12,576 nucleotides of DNA, taken from the NCBI GenBank assembly GCA_902488965.1, contig CABTYA010000029.1:1-12576 (forward strand), given 5' to 3'. The notes under the pieces were generated by a model that saw nothing but the letters and a program-made list of their open reading frames with translations, did not search any database and was not told the origin of the DNA. This document shows, piece after piece, positions 1 through 7,031 of this stretch. Made by a program: the position numbers and the translations under genes. The first letter of the stretch is position 1. Each line of letters begins with the position of its first letter. Source of the stretch: an uncultured Veillonellaceae bacterium (lineage in GTDB: Bacteria; Bacillota; Negativicutes; Veillonellales; Negativicoccaceae).

Positions 1-1
1 G

Positions 2-1744
2 GAAGAGGCCGATATTACGCACCATGCCAATCAATGGGATGTCAGCGTCGGACGCTTGACGGAGCCCATGGGCGTCAGCGGATATTGGTTCGGCAAGGAA
101 TATGACGGCATTCGGGCGGTATGGACACATCGCCGCAGTCAGATTCGTGTCGGCTACGGCGATTTCAGCAAGAGCACGGGGATACTGGATTCCGCGTATA
201 CCCGCGCCGAAAAAGAAGTCTTTATGCGGGCGCCGACCAAGAGCGAATGGCTGGGATATGACGGGACATTGGTGAATGACGAGGAGTACACCGTTCCGCA
301 CAAAGTCGTGAAGGGATTCGCATCGCTGTACGACAAGCTGGCGAAGGCACAAACACTGGCGGAAGAAAAGCAGGTGTTGACGGAGTATTTCCGCATCATC
401 GGCAAGGACGATCCGAAGGCCGCGGCCAAATTGCAGCATCCCTCATCATACCATTCCAACAGTCACATTTGGCGCGTGGTCACGCTGACGGACAGCAAGG
501 GACATGCGCAGCAATTCCTGACGACGGACATTTTCGATACGGCGGGCATCACGGGCGATGACGCCTTTGCTACGGAGGCATTGCGCAAAGCGGGGGAAAC
601 TTCTTGGGAAACGGCGCAAAAGAAGACCGGGGAACGGAACGAAGAGCTGAGCATGCGCTACGTCAGCGGCTCGGGGCTGGTGCGTGATCAACGCTACAAG
701 CTCACGTCGGAATTTTACGGCTACGGGACCTACACGGGTGATGAGACGCTGGTCGATTTGGGAGTATCCTGGGGCGGCAAACGCTACGCCGGCTTTGCGC
801 TGGACAAATTCAACCCGGCGGACTTCCGGGCCATCAGCAAAGAGGAAGCGAAGGAGCGGGCGATTTCTTCCTTGTACGACAAGCGCCACGCTTTGGAAAA
901 AGTGCGGAAAAAACGGGCGGACGGTACGGATGTATTCGGTTACCGCCGGGCGAAGATTACGCCGATTGCCGAAAAAATCATTGCGCTCGCCGCGGTCGGC
1001 AATTATTGGCAACCGGAAGACGACAGCCAATTGCCTTTGCACTTGTTGGCGCAGGAAGGCTATCTCTTCCCGCAAGCAGGGTTCGTGCTGAAAGCGGACG
1101 CGATACCGGCGCTGGAACGGGCACTGTATGTACAGCTGCGCCGTGAAGTGTCGCCCACGCTCGGGGTGACGGCGTGGTACTTGCGTTCCGACTCGTCCGC
1201 AAAAGGCGCGCCGGCGGATTGGTATCACACCGCCGCCGACACCCGCTTGGCGGATGTCATCGGAGTCGGTGCGAGGTGGAGTATCGGCCGCACCGCGACC
1301 CTTTCCGTAGATTACGGTGTTAACTGTACGAATTTCGGCTCGTACATGAACGGTCATACCCGCTACGAACACGAAGCTGGTACGTCCGAATTCGTCATTC
1401 GCGGCAGAGAGACGGGTGACCGTCCCGCATTCGGCGTGATTCGTCTCGACGTCGGTCGGGCGGAACCGGAGGTCGCAGGGAGCTGGCATGCCTTTATCGA
1501 CCACAAATTCTTCGAGCACGGCGCATTCTTCGGTGGCAACGGGACGGAATCGCTGCCCGATCGCTACTTGGACGGCATCCGCAGCTTTACCGTCGGTGTC
1601 GGCTATGTACCGATGAAACATCTTTTGCTGGAAGGGTTCTACACCTTTGCGGCGGAAGGGATCGGCCCGCGCGATACGCTCTACGGACCGGAACGGTTCC
1701 GCCTCGGCAACTATACCCGTGTGCAGGCGACCTATCACTTCTGA
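2..1744 (+). CDS. Porin-like outer-membrane beta-barrel protein, 3' part (5' end outside window)
   Basis: The frame is open from base 2, and the residues before the first in-frame start-like codon (TTG at 56) continue the same strand-like pattern, so the gene is cut by the left edge rather than starting at 56. About 580 residues are visible. The protein is rich in short alternating aromatic/polar stretches typical of transmembrane beta strands (for example SWHAFIDHKFF and SFTVGVGYVPMKHLLLEGFYTF), and it ends in ATYHF with a terminal Phe, the usual C-terminal signal for BAM-dependent insertion. It resembles the putative porins of Negativicutes, some of which carry an N-terminal SLH domain that binds the cell wall; that part would lie outside the window. 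Two charged, helix-like segments (about 293-433 and 815-991) interrupt the barrel pattern and could be plug or periplasmic inserts. Substrate and pore activity are unknown. An intrinsic terminator follows. I am confident of the barrel class, less so of a porin function. Confidence 0.75.
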   Translation, partial: EEADITHHANQWDVSVGRLTEPMGVSGYWFGKEYDGIRAVWTHRRSQIRVGYGDFSKSTGILDSAYTRAEKEVFMRAPTKSEWLGYDGTLVNDEEYTVPHKVVKGFASLYDKLAKAQTLAEEKQVLTEYFRIIGKDDPKAAAKLQHPSSYHSNSHIWRVVTLTDSKGHAQQFLTTDIFDTAGITGDDAFATEALRKAGETSWETAQKKTGERNEELSMRYVSGSGLVRDQRYKLTSEFYGYGTYTGDETLVDLGVSWGGKRYAGFALDKFNPADFRAISKEEAKERAISSLYDKRHALEKVRKKRADGTDVFGYRRAKITPIAEKIIALAAVGNYWQPEDDSQLPLHLLAQEGYLFPQAGFVLKADAIPALERALYVQLRREVSPTLGVTAWYLRSDSSAKGAPADWYHTAADTRLADVIGVGARWSIGRTATLSVDYGVNCTNFGSYMNGHTRYEHEAGTSEFVIRGRETGDRPAFGVIRLDVGRAEPEVAGSWHAFIDHKFFEHGAFFGGNGTESLPDRYLDGIRSFTVGVGYVPMKHLLLEGFYTFAAEGIGPRDTLYGPERFRLGNYTRVQATYHF

Positions 1745-1801
1745 GCGGGTCTGCAGGCGCAATACGGGAGAAGGTTCGGTGTGAATATGACATGAACAGG
1801 T

Positions 1802-1862
1802 GATGTCGCCGGCAAGCAGCGGCATCGGCAGCACAGCTCCGCAGCGGCGGGGCTGTGTTTTT
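1802..1862 (+). terminator. Tandem hairpins, intrinsic terminator of the porin-like gene
   Basis: The main stem is CACAGCTCC (1832-1840) paired with GGGGCTGTG (1849-1857), 9 bp with one G-U pair and an 8-base loop, followed by five T. Just upstream, GATGTCGC (1802-1809) can pair with GCGGCATC (1819-1826), giving a second hairpin. It ends the transcript of the barrel gene and separates it from the next promoter. Confidence 0.85.
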
Positions 1863-1918
1863 GTGTCGGCGTGAACGGCATGGCATGCATGTCATCGATG
1901 CCATACAGCACATTCGTT

Positions 1919-1946
1919 TTGCGACGGACGCTCGTTGCGATATAAT
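1919..1946 (+). promoter_or_regulatory. Predicted sigma-70 type promoter of the DUF805-ASCH pair
   Basis: A perfect TATAAT -10 box lies at 1941-1946, with TTGCGA (4 of 6 matches to consensus) at 1919-1924 and a 16-base spacer. It lies after the terminator of the barrel gene and about 90 bases before the preferred start at 2036, which leaves a sizeable 5' leader. A 9-base direct repeat AATACGGAT (1944-1952 and 1955-1963) overlaps the -10 box. Confidence 0.65.
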
Positions 1947-2035
1947 ACGGATAGAATACGGATGCGCATGGAGGTGTGGTTGTGGACGTGTCGTGGGATA
2001 TACGCTGTGCAGGTAGCAAAGAAGGAGGGAAACGG

Positions 2036-2563
2036 ATGGAGAGTCGTCCTGTCGTGTCACCGGAGATGAGGCCGCCGGCCGTTCGTCCGCATATGGGCTG
2101 GGTGGATGCGCTGCGGATTTGTGTGACAGAAAAGTACGCGACGTTTCAGGGAAGAGCGTCGCGGGCGGAATTTTGGAAATTTAATTGTTGGATGTGGCTG
2201 ATTTCAAGTGTACTGAATGCGCTGACGCCGATATTGCCGATGGTGATGATTGTATTGTCGTTCGTGTTTTCGCTGGGGTTCTTTTTGCCCTCGATGGCCG
2301 TTACGGTTAGGCGGTTTCATGACATCGGCAAGAGCGGTTGGTGGGTGTTGTTCCCAGTCCCAGTCGCCATGATTGCGGGCTCTCTCATGGTGGTCATGAT
2401 ACGGTCGGGGGATGTTTCACCGGTCGCGGCGGGGCTGCTGGGATTGGTATACCTGGGCGTTATCATCTTGATGTGGTATTGGTGGTGCAAGCCCTCACAT
2501 CCGGGGCCGAACCGCTATGGCGAGCAGCCGCCGGAGACGGTGGCGACCGGCGGTGAGGTGTGA
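2036..2563 (+). CDS. DUF805 family small inner-membrane protein
   Basis: This gene encodes 175 residues from ATG 2036, chosen because AAGGAGG at 2022-2028 sits 7 bases upstream. GTG 1982 in the same frame also has a GGAGG at good distance and would add 18 residues, so it is a second possible start. The family hallmarks are present: FQGRASRAEFW (residues 37-47), the loop RRFHDIGKSGWW (92-103) between membrane segments, and a C-terminal NRYG (159-162). Hydrophobic segments lie near residues 50-63, 66-88, 103-122 and 130-150, so it should be a four-helix inner-membrane protein. The role of DUF805 proteins is not settled. The ASCH gene starts 13 bases after the stop and is probably co-transcribed. 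Confidence 0.9.
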   Translation: MESRPVVSPEMRPPAVRPHMGWVDALRICVTEKYATFQGRASRAEFWKFNCWMWLISSVLNALTPILPMVMIVLSFVFSLGFFLPSMAVTVRRFHDIGKSGWWVLFPVPVAMIAGSLMVVMIRSGDVSPVAAGLLGLVYLGVIILMWYWWCKPSHPGPNRYGEQPPETVATGGEV

Positions 2564-2576
2564 GAGGAGGCGTGAC

Positions 2577-2972
2577 ATGAAAGCGTTGTCGATTCATGCC
2601 GATAACGGCGCGGCCATCATGGCGGGGGAGAAGACAGATGAATTTCGCAGCTGGCAGACGGACTATCGCGGCGATTTGCTGATTTGCACGAGTGTCAAAC
2701 CGTGCGGGGCACAGTACTTGCACGGCCATGCCGTCGGTGTGGTGGAGCTGGCGGACATCGTCCGTGACGGGGCGTATGATTTTGTCTGGAAATTGCGTCG
2801 CCCTCGTCTGATTGTGCCGTTTCCTGTCAAAGGGAAGTTGCATCTGTATGAGGTGGAGGCGCCGATTACCTATTGGGATTTTTCACTTGACGGTGCGGCC
2901 GCGTCGACTGCGGCGGGGCGCTATCGGCTGTGGGCGGCGGCGCTGGCCGAGCGCGGTTTGATTCGCAAGTGA
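2577..2972 (+). CDS. ASCH (PUA-like fold) domain protein
   Basis: This gene encodes 131 residues from ATG 2577, with AGGAGG at 2565-2570 six bases upstream. In-frame codons run further upstream, but they would overlap the DUF805 gene and give an Arg-rich extension that looks like read-through of the other frame. The start MKALSIHADNGAAIMAGEK, then EFRSW (22-26) and YRGDLLICTS (30-39), match the ASCH pattern of a GEK motif, an E-R-W cluster and a strand ending in a small polar residue. The GHAVGVVEL stretch (50-58) fits the next core strand. ASCH proteins have a PUA-like beta-barrel and are predicted to bind RNA or modified nucleosides; one characterised member hydrolyses N4-acetylcytidine. 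Which activity applies here cannot be read from the sequence. No clear terminator follows before the rpsO promoter. Confidence 0.82.
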   Translation: MKALSIHADNGAAIMAGEKTDEFRSWQTDYRGDLLICTSVKPCGAQYLHGHAVGVVELADIVRDGAYDFVWKLRRPRLIVPFPVKGKLHLYEVEAPITYWDFSLDGAAASTAAGRYRLWAAALAERGLIRK

Positions 2973-3019
2973 AGCGCAACGTCAGCGGCGAGCCGGTAGG
3001 GGAAAACGGCGCGAGGCAG

Positions 3020-3048
3020 TTTACTTTTAGGAATGAATGGAGTATAAT
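3020..3048 (+). promoter_or_regulatory. Predicted rpsO promoter
   Basis: TATAAT at 3043-3048 is a perfect -10 box. TTTACT at 3020-3025 is a 4 of 6 match to the -35 box, with a 17-base spacer. Transcription should begin near 3055, leaving a leader of about 77 bases before the rpsO start. Confidence 0.7.
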
Positions 3049-3061
3049 AGCAAGGTATCGA

Positions 3062-3103
3062 CATAGCGAGGCGGATCGAATCTCCGACGACGGCTTGGCT
3101 ATG
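3062..3103 (+). promoter_or_regulatory. Structured rpsO leader, candidate S15 autoregulatory RNA
   Basis: CATAGC (3062-3067) and GCTATG (3098-3103) form a perfect 6-bp closing stem. The 30 bases inside can form further short pairs, for example CGGA (3072-3075) with TCCG (3083-3086), or CCG (3084-3086) with CGG (3091-3093). S15 represses its own mRNA through leader RNAs in several phyla, and these RNAs differ in structure from group to group. The stem is seen in the sequence; the regulatory role is inferred. Confidence 0.45.
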
Positions 3104-3131
3104 CTTAGTAAAAGAACAGGGAGGAAACACT

Positions 3132-3398
3132 ATGTTGACATTGGAACAGAAACAGGCATTGATTGCCGAAAATCGTGTGCATGACAAGGATACGGGATCG
3201 CCGGAAGTACAGATCGCGATCTTGACGGCACGGATCAACTACTTGACGGAACATTTGAAGGAACACAAGAAGGACCATCATTCCCGTCGCGGGTTGCTCA
3301 AACTCGTCGGTCAGCGCCGCGGCCTGCTCGATTATTTGCGTCGCAAAGACATCGAACGCTACCGTGCACTGATTGCCAAATTGAATTTGCGTAAGTAA
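3132..3398 (+). CDS. rpsO: 30S ribosomal protein S15
   Basis: The product has 88 residues, the normal length for S15, and the most conserved stretch is intact: LTEHLKEHKKDHHSRRGLL followed by KLVGQRRGLLDYL (residues 38-69). S15 binds a three-way junction of 16S rRNA and is a primary binder in assembly of the 30S platform. The ATG at 3132 has AGGGAGG at 3118-3124, seven bases away. The gene stands alone, with its own promoter and leader upstream and a strong terminator directly after the stop. In many bacteria rpsO is followed by pnp (polynucleotide phosphorylase); here the next gene is fapR. Identification is secure. Confidence 0.98.
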   Translation: MLTLEQKQALIAENRVHDKDTGSPEVQIAILTARINYLTEHLKEHKKDHHSRRGLLKLVGQRRGLLDYLRRKDIERYRALIAKLNLRK

Positions 3399-3399
3399 G

Positions 3400-3428
3400 A
3401 AAAAGGACGGCTTGGCCGTCCTTTTTTT
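3400..3428 (+). terminator. Intrinsic terminator of rpsO
   Basis: GGACGGC (3405-3411) pairs perfectly with GCCGTCC (3415-3421) around a TTG loop, flanked by five A upstream and seven T downstream. It starts two bases after the rpsO stop codon. The A and T runs would let it work to some degree on both strands, but no convergent gene is present. Confidence 0.95.
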
Positions 3429-3456
3429 GTTGCCGTCATGCTGGGCGGAAAAGTAC

Positions 3457-3485
3457 TTGCATGGAGCGGACGGGTTTTGTATAAT
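3457..3485 (+). promoter_or_regulatory. Predicted promoter of the fapR-fab operon
   Basis: TATAAT is at 3480-3485 with a weak -35 candidate, TTGCAT, at 3457-3462 (3 of 6 matches) and a 17-base spacer. It lies between the rpsO terminator and fapR and is the only clear promoter before the run of overlapping genes from fapR to fabG. Confidence 0.65.
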
Positions 3486-3496
3486 TATAACTAGGT

Positions 3497-3514
3497 ATTA
3501 GTAGCTGGTAATAA
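3497..3514 (+). promoter_or_regulatory. Candidate FapR operator
   Basis: The site reads TTAGTA-GCTGG-TAATAA at 3498-3514, close to the FapR consensus as I recall it (TTAGTA, five bases, TACTAA). The stretch ATTAGTAGCTGGTAAT (3497-3512) is also an imperfect palindrome with 12 of 16 symmetric positions. It starts about 12 bases after the -10 box, in the first transcribed bases, so bound FapR would block initiation. Binding should be released by malonyl-CoA. The consensus is from memory, not from a search. Confidence 0.7.
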
Positions 3515-3533
3515 CCGGAAGGGAGGCGCACAG

Positions 3534-4079
3534 ATGAGGGTCGGACGTGAAGAGCGACAGCGCGAGCTGGTGGCGATGTTGACGGCGGAGCCGTTTTTGA
3601 CGGATGCCGAGTTGGCCGAACGTTTGTCGGTATCGGTCGGGACGATACGACTGGATCGCCATGTGCTGCAAATCCCGGAGGTCAGACAGCGCCTGCGGCA
3701 GGCGGCGGATGACGCTCCCGACGAGGCGGTGTTGCCGATCGGCGAGGTACTGGAAATCGTGCCGCGCAAGTCGGCGATTTCGGTATTGACGGTAACGTCG
3801 GCATTGCTGCGCGGCGAGCGGTATGTATCGGCGCAGGTGCTGTACGGCATTGCCGCCAAACTGGCGGAAGAAGTCTTGGAATTGGCCGCCGGGCTTTGCG
3901 GGGTCGGCAATATCAAGTATAAACAACCGGTGGCCGTGGGCGATCGGTTGCTGATCAAATTGAGCGTGGTTCGTACACGCGAACGCGAGAATTATGTGTG
4001 GGTGAAGATGGCACGTGATTCGGCGGAGGTGTTTCGGACGAAGTTTATTATGAAATCATGGGAAGAGGGAACGCCGTGA
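3534..4079 (+). CDS. fapR: FapR, malonyl-CoA-responsive repressor of lipid synthesis genes
   Basis: The product has 181 residues, in the FapR size range. An N-terminal DeoR-type helix-turn-helix (about residues 7-45) contains FLTDAELAERLSVSVGTIRL, followed by DR and IPEVRQR, very like the Bacillus protein. The C-terminal half (about 65-178) has the hot-dog fold pattern that binds malonyl-CoA, with Arg93-Gly94 in the position of a conserved ligand-contact pair. The ATG at 3534 has GGGAGG at 3521-3526. FapR represses fatty acid and phospholipid genes until malonyl-CoA accumulates, and here it is the first gene of the operon it should control, behind a candidate operator. Its stop overlaps the plsX GTG start. 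A pocket residue, Asn in Bacillus as I recall, appears replaced by Leu103; this rests on a hand alignment. Family assignment is strong. Confidence 0.93.
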   Translation: MRVGREERQRELVAMLTAEPFLTDAELAERLSVSVGTIRLDRHVLQIPEVRQRLRQAADDAPDEAVLPIGEVLEIVPRKSAISVLTVTSALLRGERYVSAQVLYGIAAKLAEEVLELAAGLCGVGNIKYKQPVAVGDRLLIKLSVVRTRERENYVWVKMARDSAEVFRTKFIMKSWEEGTP

Positions 4080-5092
4080 GTGAACAAATCGCAATAGATG
4101 CAATGGGCGGCGATTATGCGCCGCGCGAGATTGTCTTGGGCGCACTGGATGCGGTACGCCGTGACGGGATCCCTGTCGTATTGGTAGGCGATGAGGCGCA
4201 GATTCGTCCGCTGGTGGAAGCGGAAGGTATGCAGGATCATCCGTCGGTGACGATTCATCATGCGTCGCAGACCATCGAGATGGACGAGCACCCGGCGATG
4301 GCATTTCGCAAGAAAAAGGATGCGTCGGTGTCCGTCTGTGCTCGTCTGGTGAAGGACGGCACTTGCGGTGCCATGATCGCTCCGGGATCCACCGGGGCGG
4401 CAGTCACGGTGGGTCTGTTCGGATTGGGACGGATCCCCGGCATTCATCGGCCGGCGATTGCGTCGGTGCTGCCGAATGAAAAAGGCGGACTGACGCTCTT
4501 GATTGATGCGGGCGCAAGTACGCAGCCGGAAATGAAGAATTTGCTGCAAAATGCGTTGCTCGGCCATTATTATGCCAAGGAAGTGTACGGTATCGCGCGA
4601 CCGCGGGTCGGCCTGCTCAATGTCGGCACGGAATCGACGAAGGGGAACGCCTTGATTACGGAAACGTATGCGGCGATGCAGGAGCAGACGCAGTACGAGT
4701 TTATCGGCAATGTGGAAGGCCGCGAGGTGCTCGGCGGCGATGTCGATGTCGTCGTGTGCGACGGATTTACGGGTAATGCGCTCTTGAAGTTCGGCGAAGG
4801 ATTGGCGCGCATGTTTTTCACGCTGATGAAGGACGCCGTCATGACGGGCGGCTGGCGGGCCAAACTGGGCGCGTGGCTGTTGCGGCCGGCATTGCGGGCG
4901 ATGAAACGGCGGGTCGACTATAAAGAATACGGCGGCGCGATGTTGCTAGGCGTGAACGGCGGTCTGGTCATCTGCCACGGTGCGTCGGATCGGCGGGCGA
5001 TCGCCAACGCGACGCGCTTGGCGGCCAAGATGACGGCGTCGCGCGCGCATGAAAAGGTACGGGCGGCACTGGCCGCGGAGGCCGAGTCATGA
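4076..5092 (+). CDS. plsX: PlsX, phosphate acyltransferase (acyl-ACP to acyl-phosphate)
   Basis: The product has 338 residues from GTG 4076. This start gives MSEQIAIDAMGGDYAP, the standard PlsX N terminus, and has GAGG at 4065-4068 seven bases upstream; the in-frame ATG at 4058 would place that site inside the gene. Conserved stretches include AIDAMGGDYAP, MAFRKKKDASV, APGSTGAAVT and VVCDGFTGNALLK. PlsX converts acyl-ACP and phosphate to acyl-phosphate, which PlsY uses to acylate glycerol-3-phosphate, so it links the Fab cycle to phospholipid synthesis at the inner face of the membrane. The start shares GTGA with the fapR stop, and its own stop shares ATGA with fabH, so translation should be coupled on both sides. 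Confidence 0.96.
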   Translation: MSEQIAIDAMGGDYAPREIVLGALDAVRRDGIPVVLVGDEAQIRPLVEAEGMQDHPSVTIHHASQTIEMDEHPAMAFRKKKDASVSVCARLVKDGTCGAMIAPGSTGAAVTVGLFGLGRIPGIHRPAIASVLPNEKGGLTLLIDAGASTQPEMKNLLQNALLGHYYAKEVYGIARPRVGLLNVGTESTKGNALITETYAAMQEQTQYEFIGNVEGREVLGGDVDVVVCDGFTGNALLKFGEGLARMFFTLMKDAVMTGGWRAKLGAWLLRPALRAMKRRVDYKEYGGAMLLGVNGGLVICHGASDRRAIANATRLAAKMTASRAHEKVRAALAAEAES

Positions 5093-6093
5093 CGGCCGCT
5101 ACACCGATCGGCGCAGCCGTTACGGGAACGGGGATGTATGTCCCCGAACGGATATTGACGAATGCGGATCTTGAGCGGATGGTCGAGACGTCCGACGAAT
5201 GGATTCGTACGCGGACGGGGATTCGCGAGCGGCGAATCGCACCGGAAGGCACGCATACGGCGACATTGGCCACCGAGGCCGGCCGGCGCGCATTGGCTTC
5301 GGCGGGACTGGACGCGGCGGAGCTGGATCTGATTATTGTGGCGACGTGTACTCCCGATGCGCCGGCACCGTCGACGGCGTGTGTCGTCCAGCAGGAACTG
5401 GGCGCGGTACGCGCGGCGGCCTTTGATTTGGCGGCGGGGTGCAGCGGTTTCGTCTATGCGCTGGCAACTGCGGCGCAATTTGTACGGGCGGGCGTGTATC
5501 GTCAGGTGCTGGTCATCGGGGCGGAAGTTCTCAGCCGTGTGGTGAATTGGCAGGATCGCAATACCTGCGTGCTGTTCGGTGACGGTGCGGGGGCGGCGGT
5601 CGTCAGCGCGTCGTCGGCAAACGGCATCACCGGGGTCGAGCTCGGCGCGGACGGTACGGGCGCGGACGTGCTCGGCATCTACGGCGGGCCGTATCGGCCG
5701 CATGCACAGCTTGACAGCGTCTCGGCCTGCCCGCAGATTTACATGGAAGGACAGGAAGTATTTAAGTTTGCGACACGGATTTGTGCGACAGCCGCTGAGC
5801 GTTCGCTCGATGCGGCGGGAATCGGATTGAACGGACTGGGACTGTTGATCCCGCATCAGGCCAATTGGCGGATTATCCATGCCGCAGCCAAACGGTTGCA
5901 TCTGCGTGATGAGCAGGTGTTTGTGAATGTCGACCGCTACGGCAATACGTCGGGCGCGTCGGTCGGAATCGCGCTGGCGGAAGCGGCGGCATCGGGACGG
6001 ATTGCACACGGCGATGCGGTCGTGCTGGTCGGCTTCGGCGCGGGACTGACGTGGGCGGCGCTCACGCTGATTTGGCAGGGAGGAACGAAATGA
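5089..6093 (+). CDS. fabH: FabH, beta-ketoacyl-ACP synthase III
   Basis: The product has 334 residues, a slightly long but normal FabH. The catalytic triad is complete: Cys118 in AAGCSGF, His256 in IPHQAN and Asn286 in YGNTS. The N-terminal ETSDEWIRTRTGIRERRIA block is diagnostic for FabH over other ketosynthases. FabH condenses an acyl-CoA primer with malonyl-ACP and so starts each chain in the cytosol; primer preference (acetyl or branched) cannot be judged here. The ATG at 5089 overlaps the plsX stop by ATGA, and the fabK start overlaps this gene's stop in the same way. All key residues are present. Confidence 0.97.
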   Translation: MTAATPIGAAVTGTGMYVPERILTNADLERMVETSDEWIRTRTGIRERRIAPEGTHTATLATEAGRRALASAGLDAAELDLIIVATCTPDAPAPSTACVVQQELGAVRAAAFDLAAGCSGFVYALATAAQFVRAGVYRQVLVIGAEVLSRVVNWQDRNTCVLFGDGAGAAVVSASSANGITGVELGADGTGADVLGIYGGPYRPHAQLDSVSACPQIYMEGQEVFKFATRICATAAERSLDAAGIGLNGLGLLIPHQANWRIIHAAAKRLHLRDEQVFVNVDRYGNTSGASVGIALAEAAASGRIAHGDAVVLVGFGAGLTWAALTLIWQGGTK

Positions 6094-7031
6094 GAGAATG
6101 CATTACGAGTTTGCTCGGTATCCGCTATCCGATTATCCAAGGCGGTATGGCGTGGCTGGGCACGTGGGAATTGGCGTCGGCAGTGTCGGAAGCGGGCGGT
6201 TTGGGCGTCATCGGTGCGGGCAACATGCCGGGCGACGCTCTGCGCGAGCAAATCCGGCAGATGAAGGCGCATACCGATCGGCCGTTCGGGGTCAATCTGA
6301 TGTTGCGCTCGCCTTTTGTCGAAGAATGCGTCGCGGCGGTTTGCGAAGAGCGGGTGCCGGTCATCACGACGGGCGCGGGCAATCCGGGCAAATATATGGC
6401 GGATTTTCATGCGTCGGGAGCCAAGGTCATTCCCGTGATTTCCTCGGTGGCACTGGCGCTGCGTTTGGCGCGGGCGGGGATCGATGCGGTCATCGCCGAA
6501 GGCGGCGAAAGCGGCGGTCATGTCGGTAAAATGGCGACGCTGCCGCTCGTTCCGCAGGCGGTGGATGCGCTCGATGTCCCCGTCATTGCGGCGGGCGGCA
6601 TCGCGGACGGCCGCGGTGTGGCGGCGGCACTGGCACTCGGTGCGGCGGGCGTGCAGATGGGGACGCGCTTCGTGATGAGTACGGAATGCATCGCGCATCC
6701 TGCGTATAAAGAAGCCATCCGTAAGGCGCATGACCGCTCGACGGTCGTGACGGGTGTGACGACGGGGCATCCCGTCCGCGTGATTGCCAACGCGTTGTCG
6801 CGTGAATATGAAAAAATGGAAGCGGCTCGGGCACCGATTGATGAGATTGAAGGCCTGGGCGCGGGGGCGTTGCGGCGTGCGGCGATCGAGGGCGATGTGA
6901 AAAACGGCTCGGTCATGGCGGGACAAATCGCCGGCCTGATCGGCGACGTCAAGCCCTGCGCGCAAATCATCGAAGATATCATGGCGGACACACGGCGTGT
7001 ATTGGCACAAATGCATGAGGTGACATTATGA
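6090..7031 (+). CDS. fabK: FabK, FMN-dependent enoyl-ACP reductase II
   Basis: The product has 313 residues from ATG 6090, with AGGGAGG at 6077-6083 upstream; this start gives MRECITSLLGIRYPIIQGGM, which matches the FabK N terminus. Longer in-frame starts would lie inside fabH. Diagnostic blocks are YPIIQGGMAW, TTGAGNPGKYM, AEGGESGGHVGK with the likely catalytic His144, IAAGGIADGRG and GSVMAGQIAGL. FabK reduces trans-2-enoyl-ACP with NAD(P)H through bound FMN, the last step of each elongation round. It is unrelated to FabI and, by family knowledge, not sensitive to triclosan. It is the only clear enoyl-ACP reductase in the window, although a related flavoprotein lies after acpP. ATGA overlaps join it to fabH and fabD. 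Confidence 0.96.
   Translation: MRECITSLLGIRYPIIQGGMAWLGTWELASAVSEAGGLGVIGAGNMPGDALREQIRQMKAHTDRPFGVNLMLRSPFVEECVAAVCEERVPVITTGAGNPGKYMADFHASGAKVIPVISSVALALRLARAGIDAVIAEGGESGGHVGKMATLPLVPQAVDALDVPVIAAGGIADGRGVAAALALGAAGVQMGTRFVMSTECIAHPAYKEAIRKAHDRSTVVTGVTTGHPVRVIANALSREYEKMEAARAPIDEIEGLGAGALRRAAIEGDVKNGSVMAGQIAGLIGDVKPCAQIIEDIMADTRRVLAQMHEVTL

Noticed and set aside
446..1834. Long open frame on the minus strand across the barrel gene
   Set aside because: It is Arg/His/Pro-rich with no recognisable family, lies opposite a gene with a clear barrel pattern, and is the kind of open frame expected from GC-rich coding DNA.
2930..3184. Plus-strand frame spanning the rpsO promoter
   Set aside because: It covers the -10 box and leader and overlaps the start of rpsO, with no conserved content.
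4918..7016. Long minus-strand open frames opposite plsX, fabH and fabK
   Set aside because: They lie fully opposite well-conserved fab genes, have Arg-rich composition, and show no ribosome binding sites or domains of their own.
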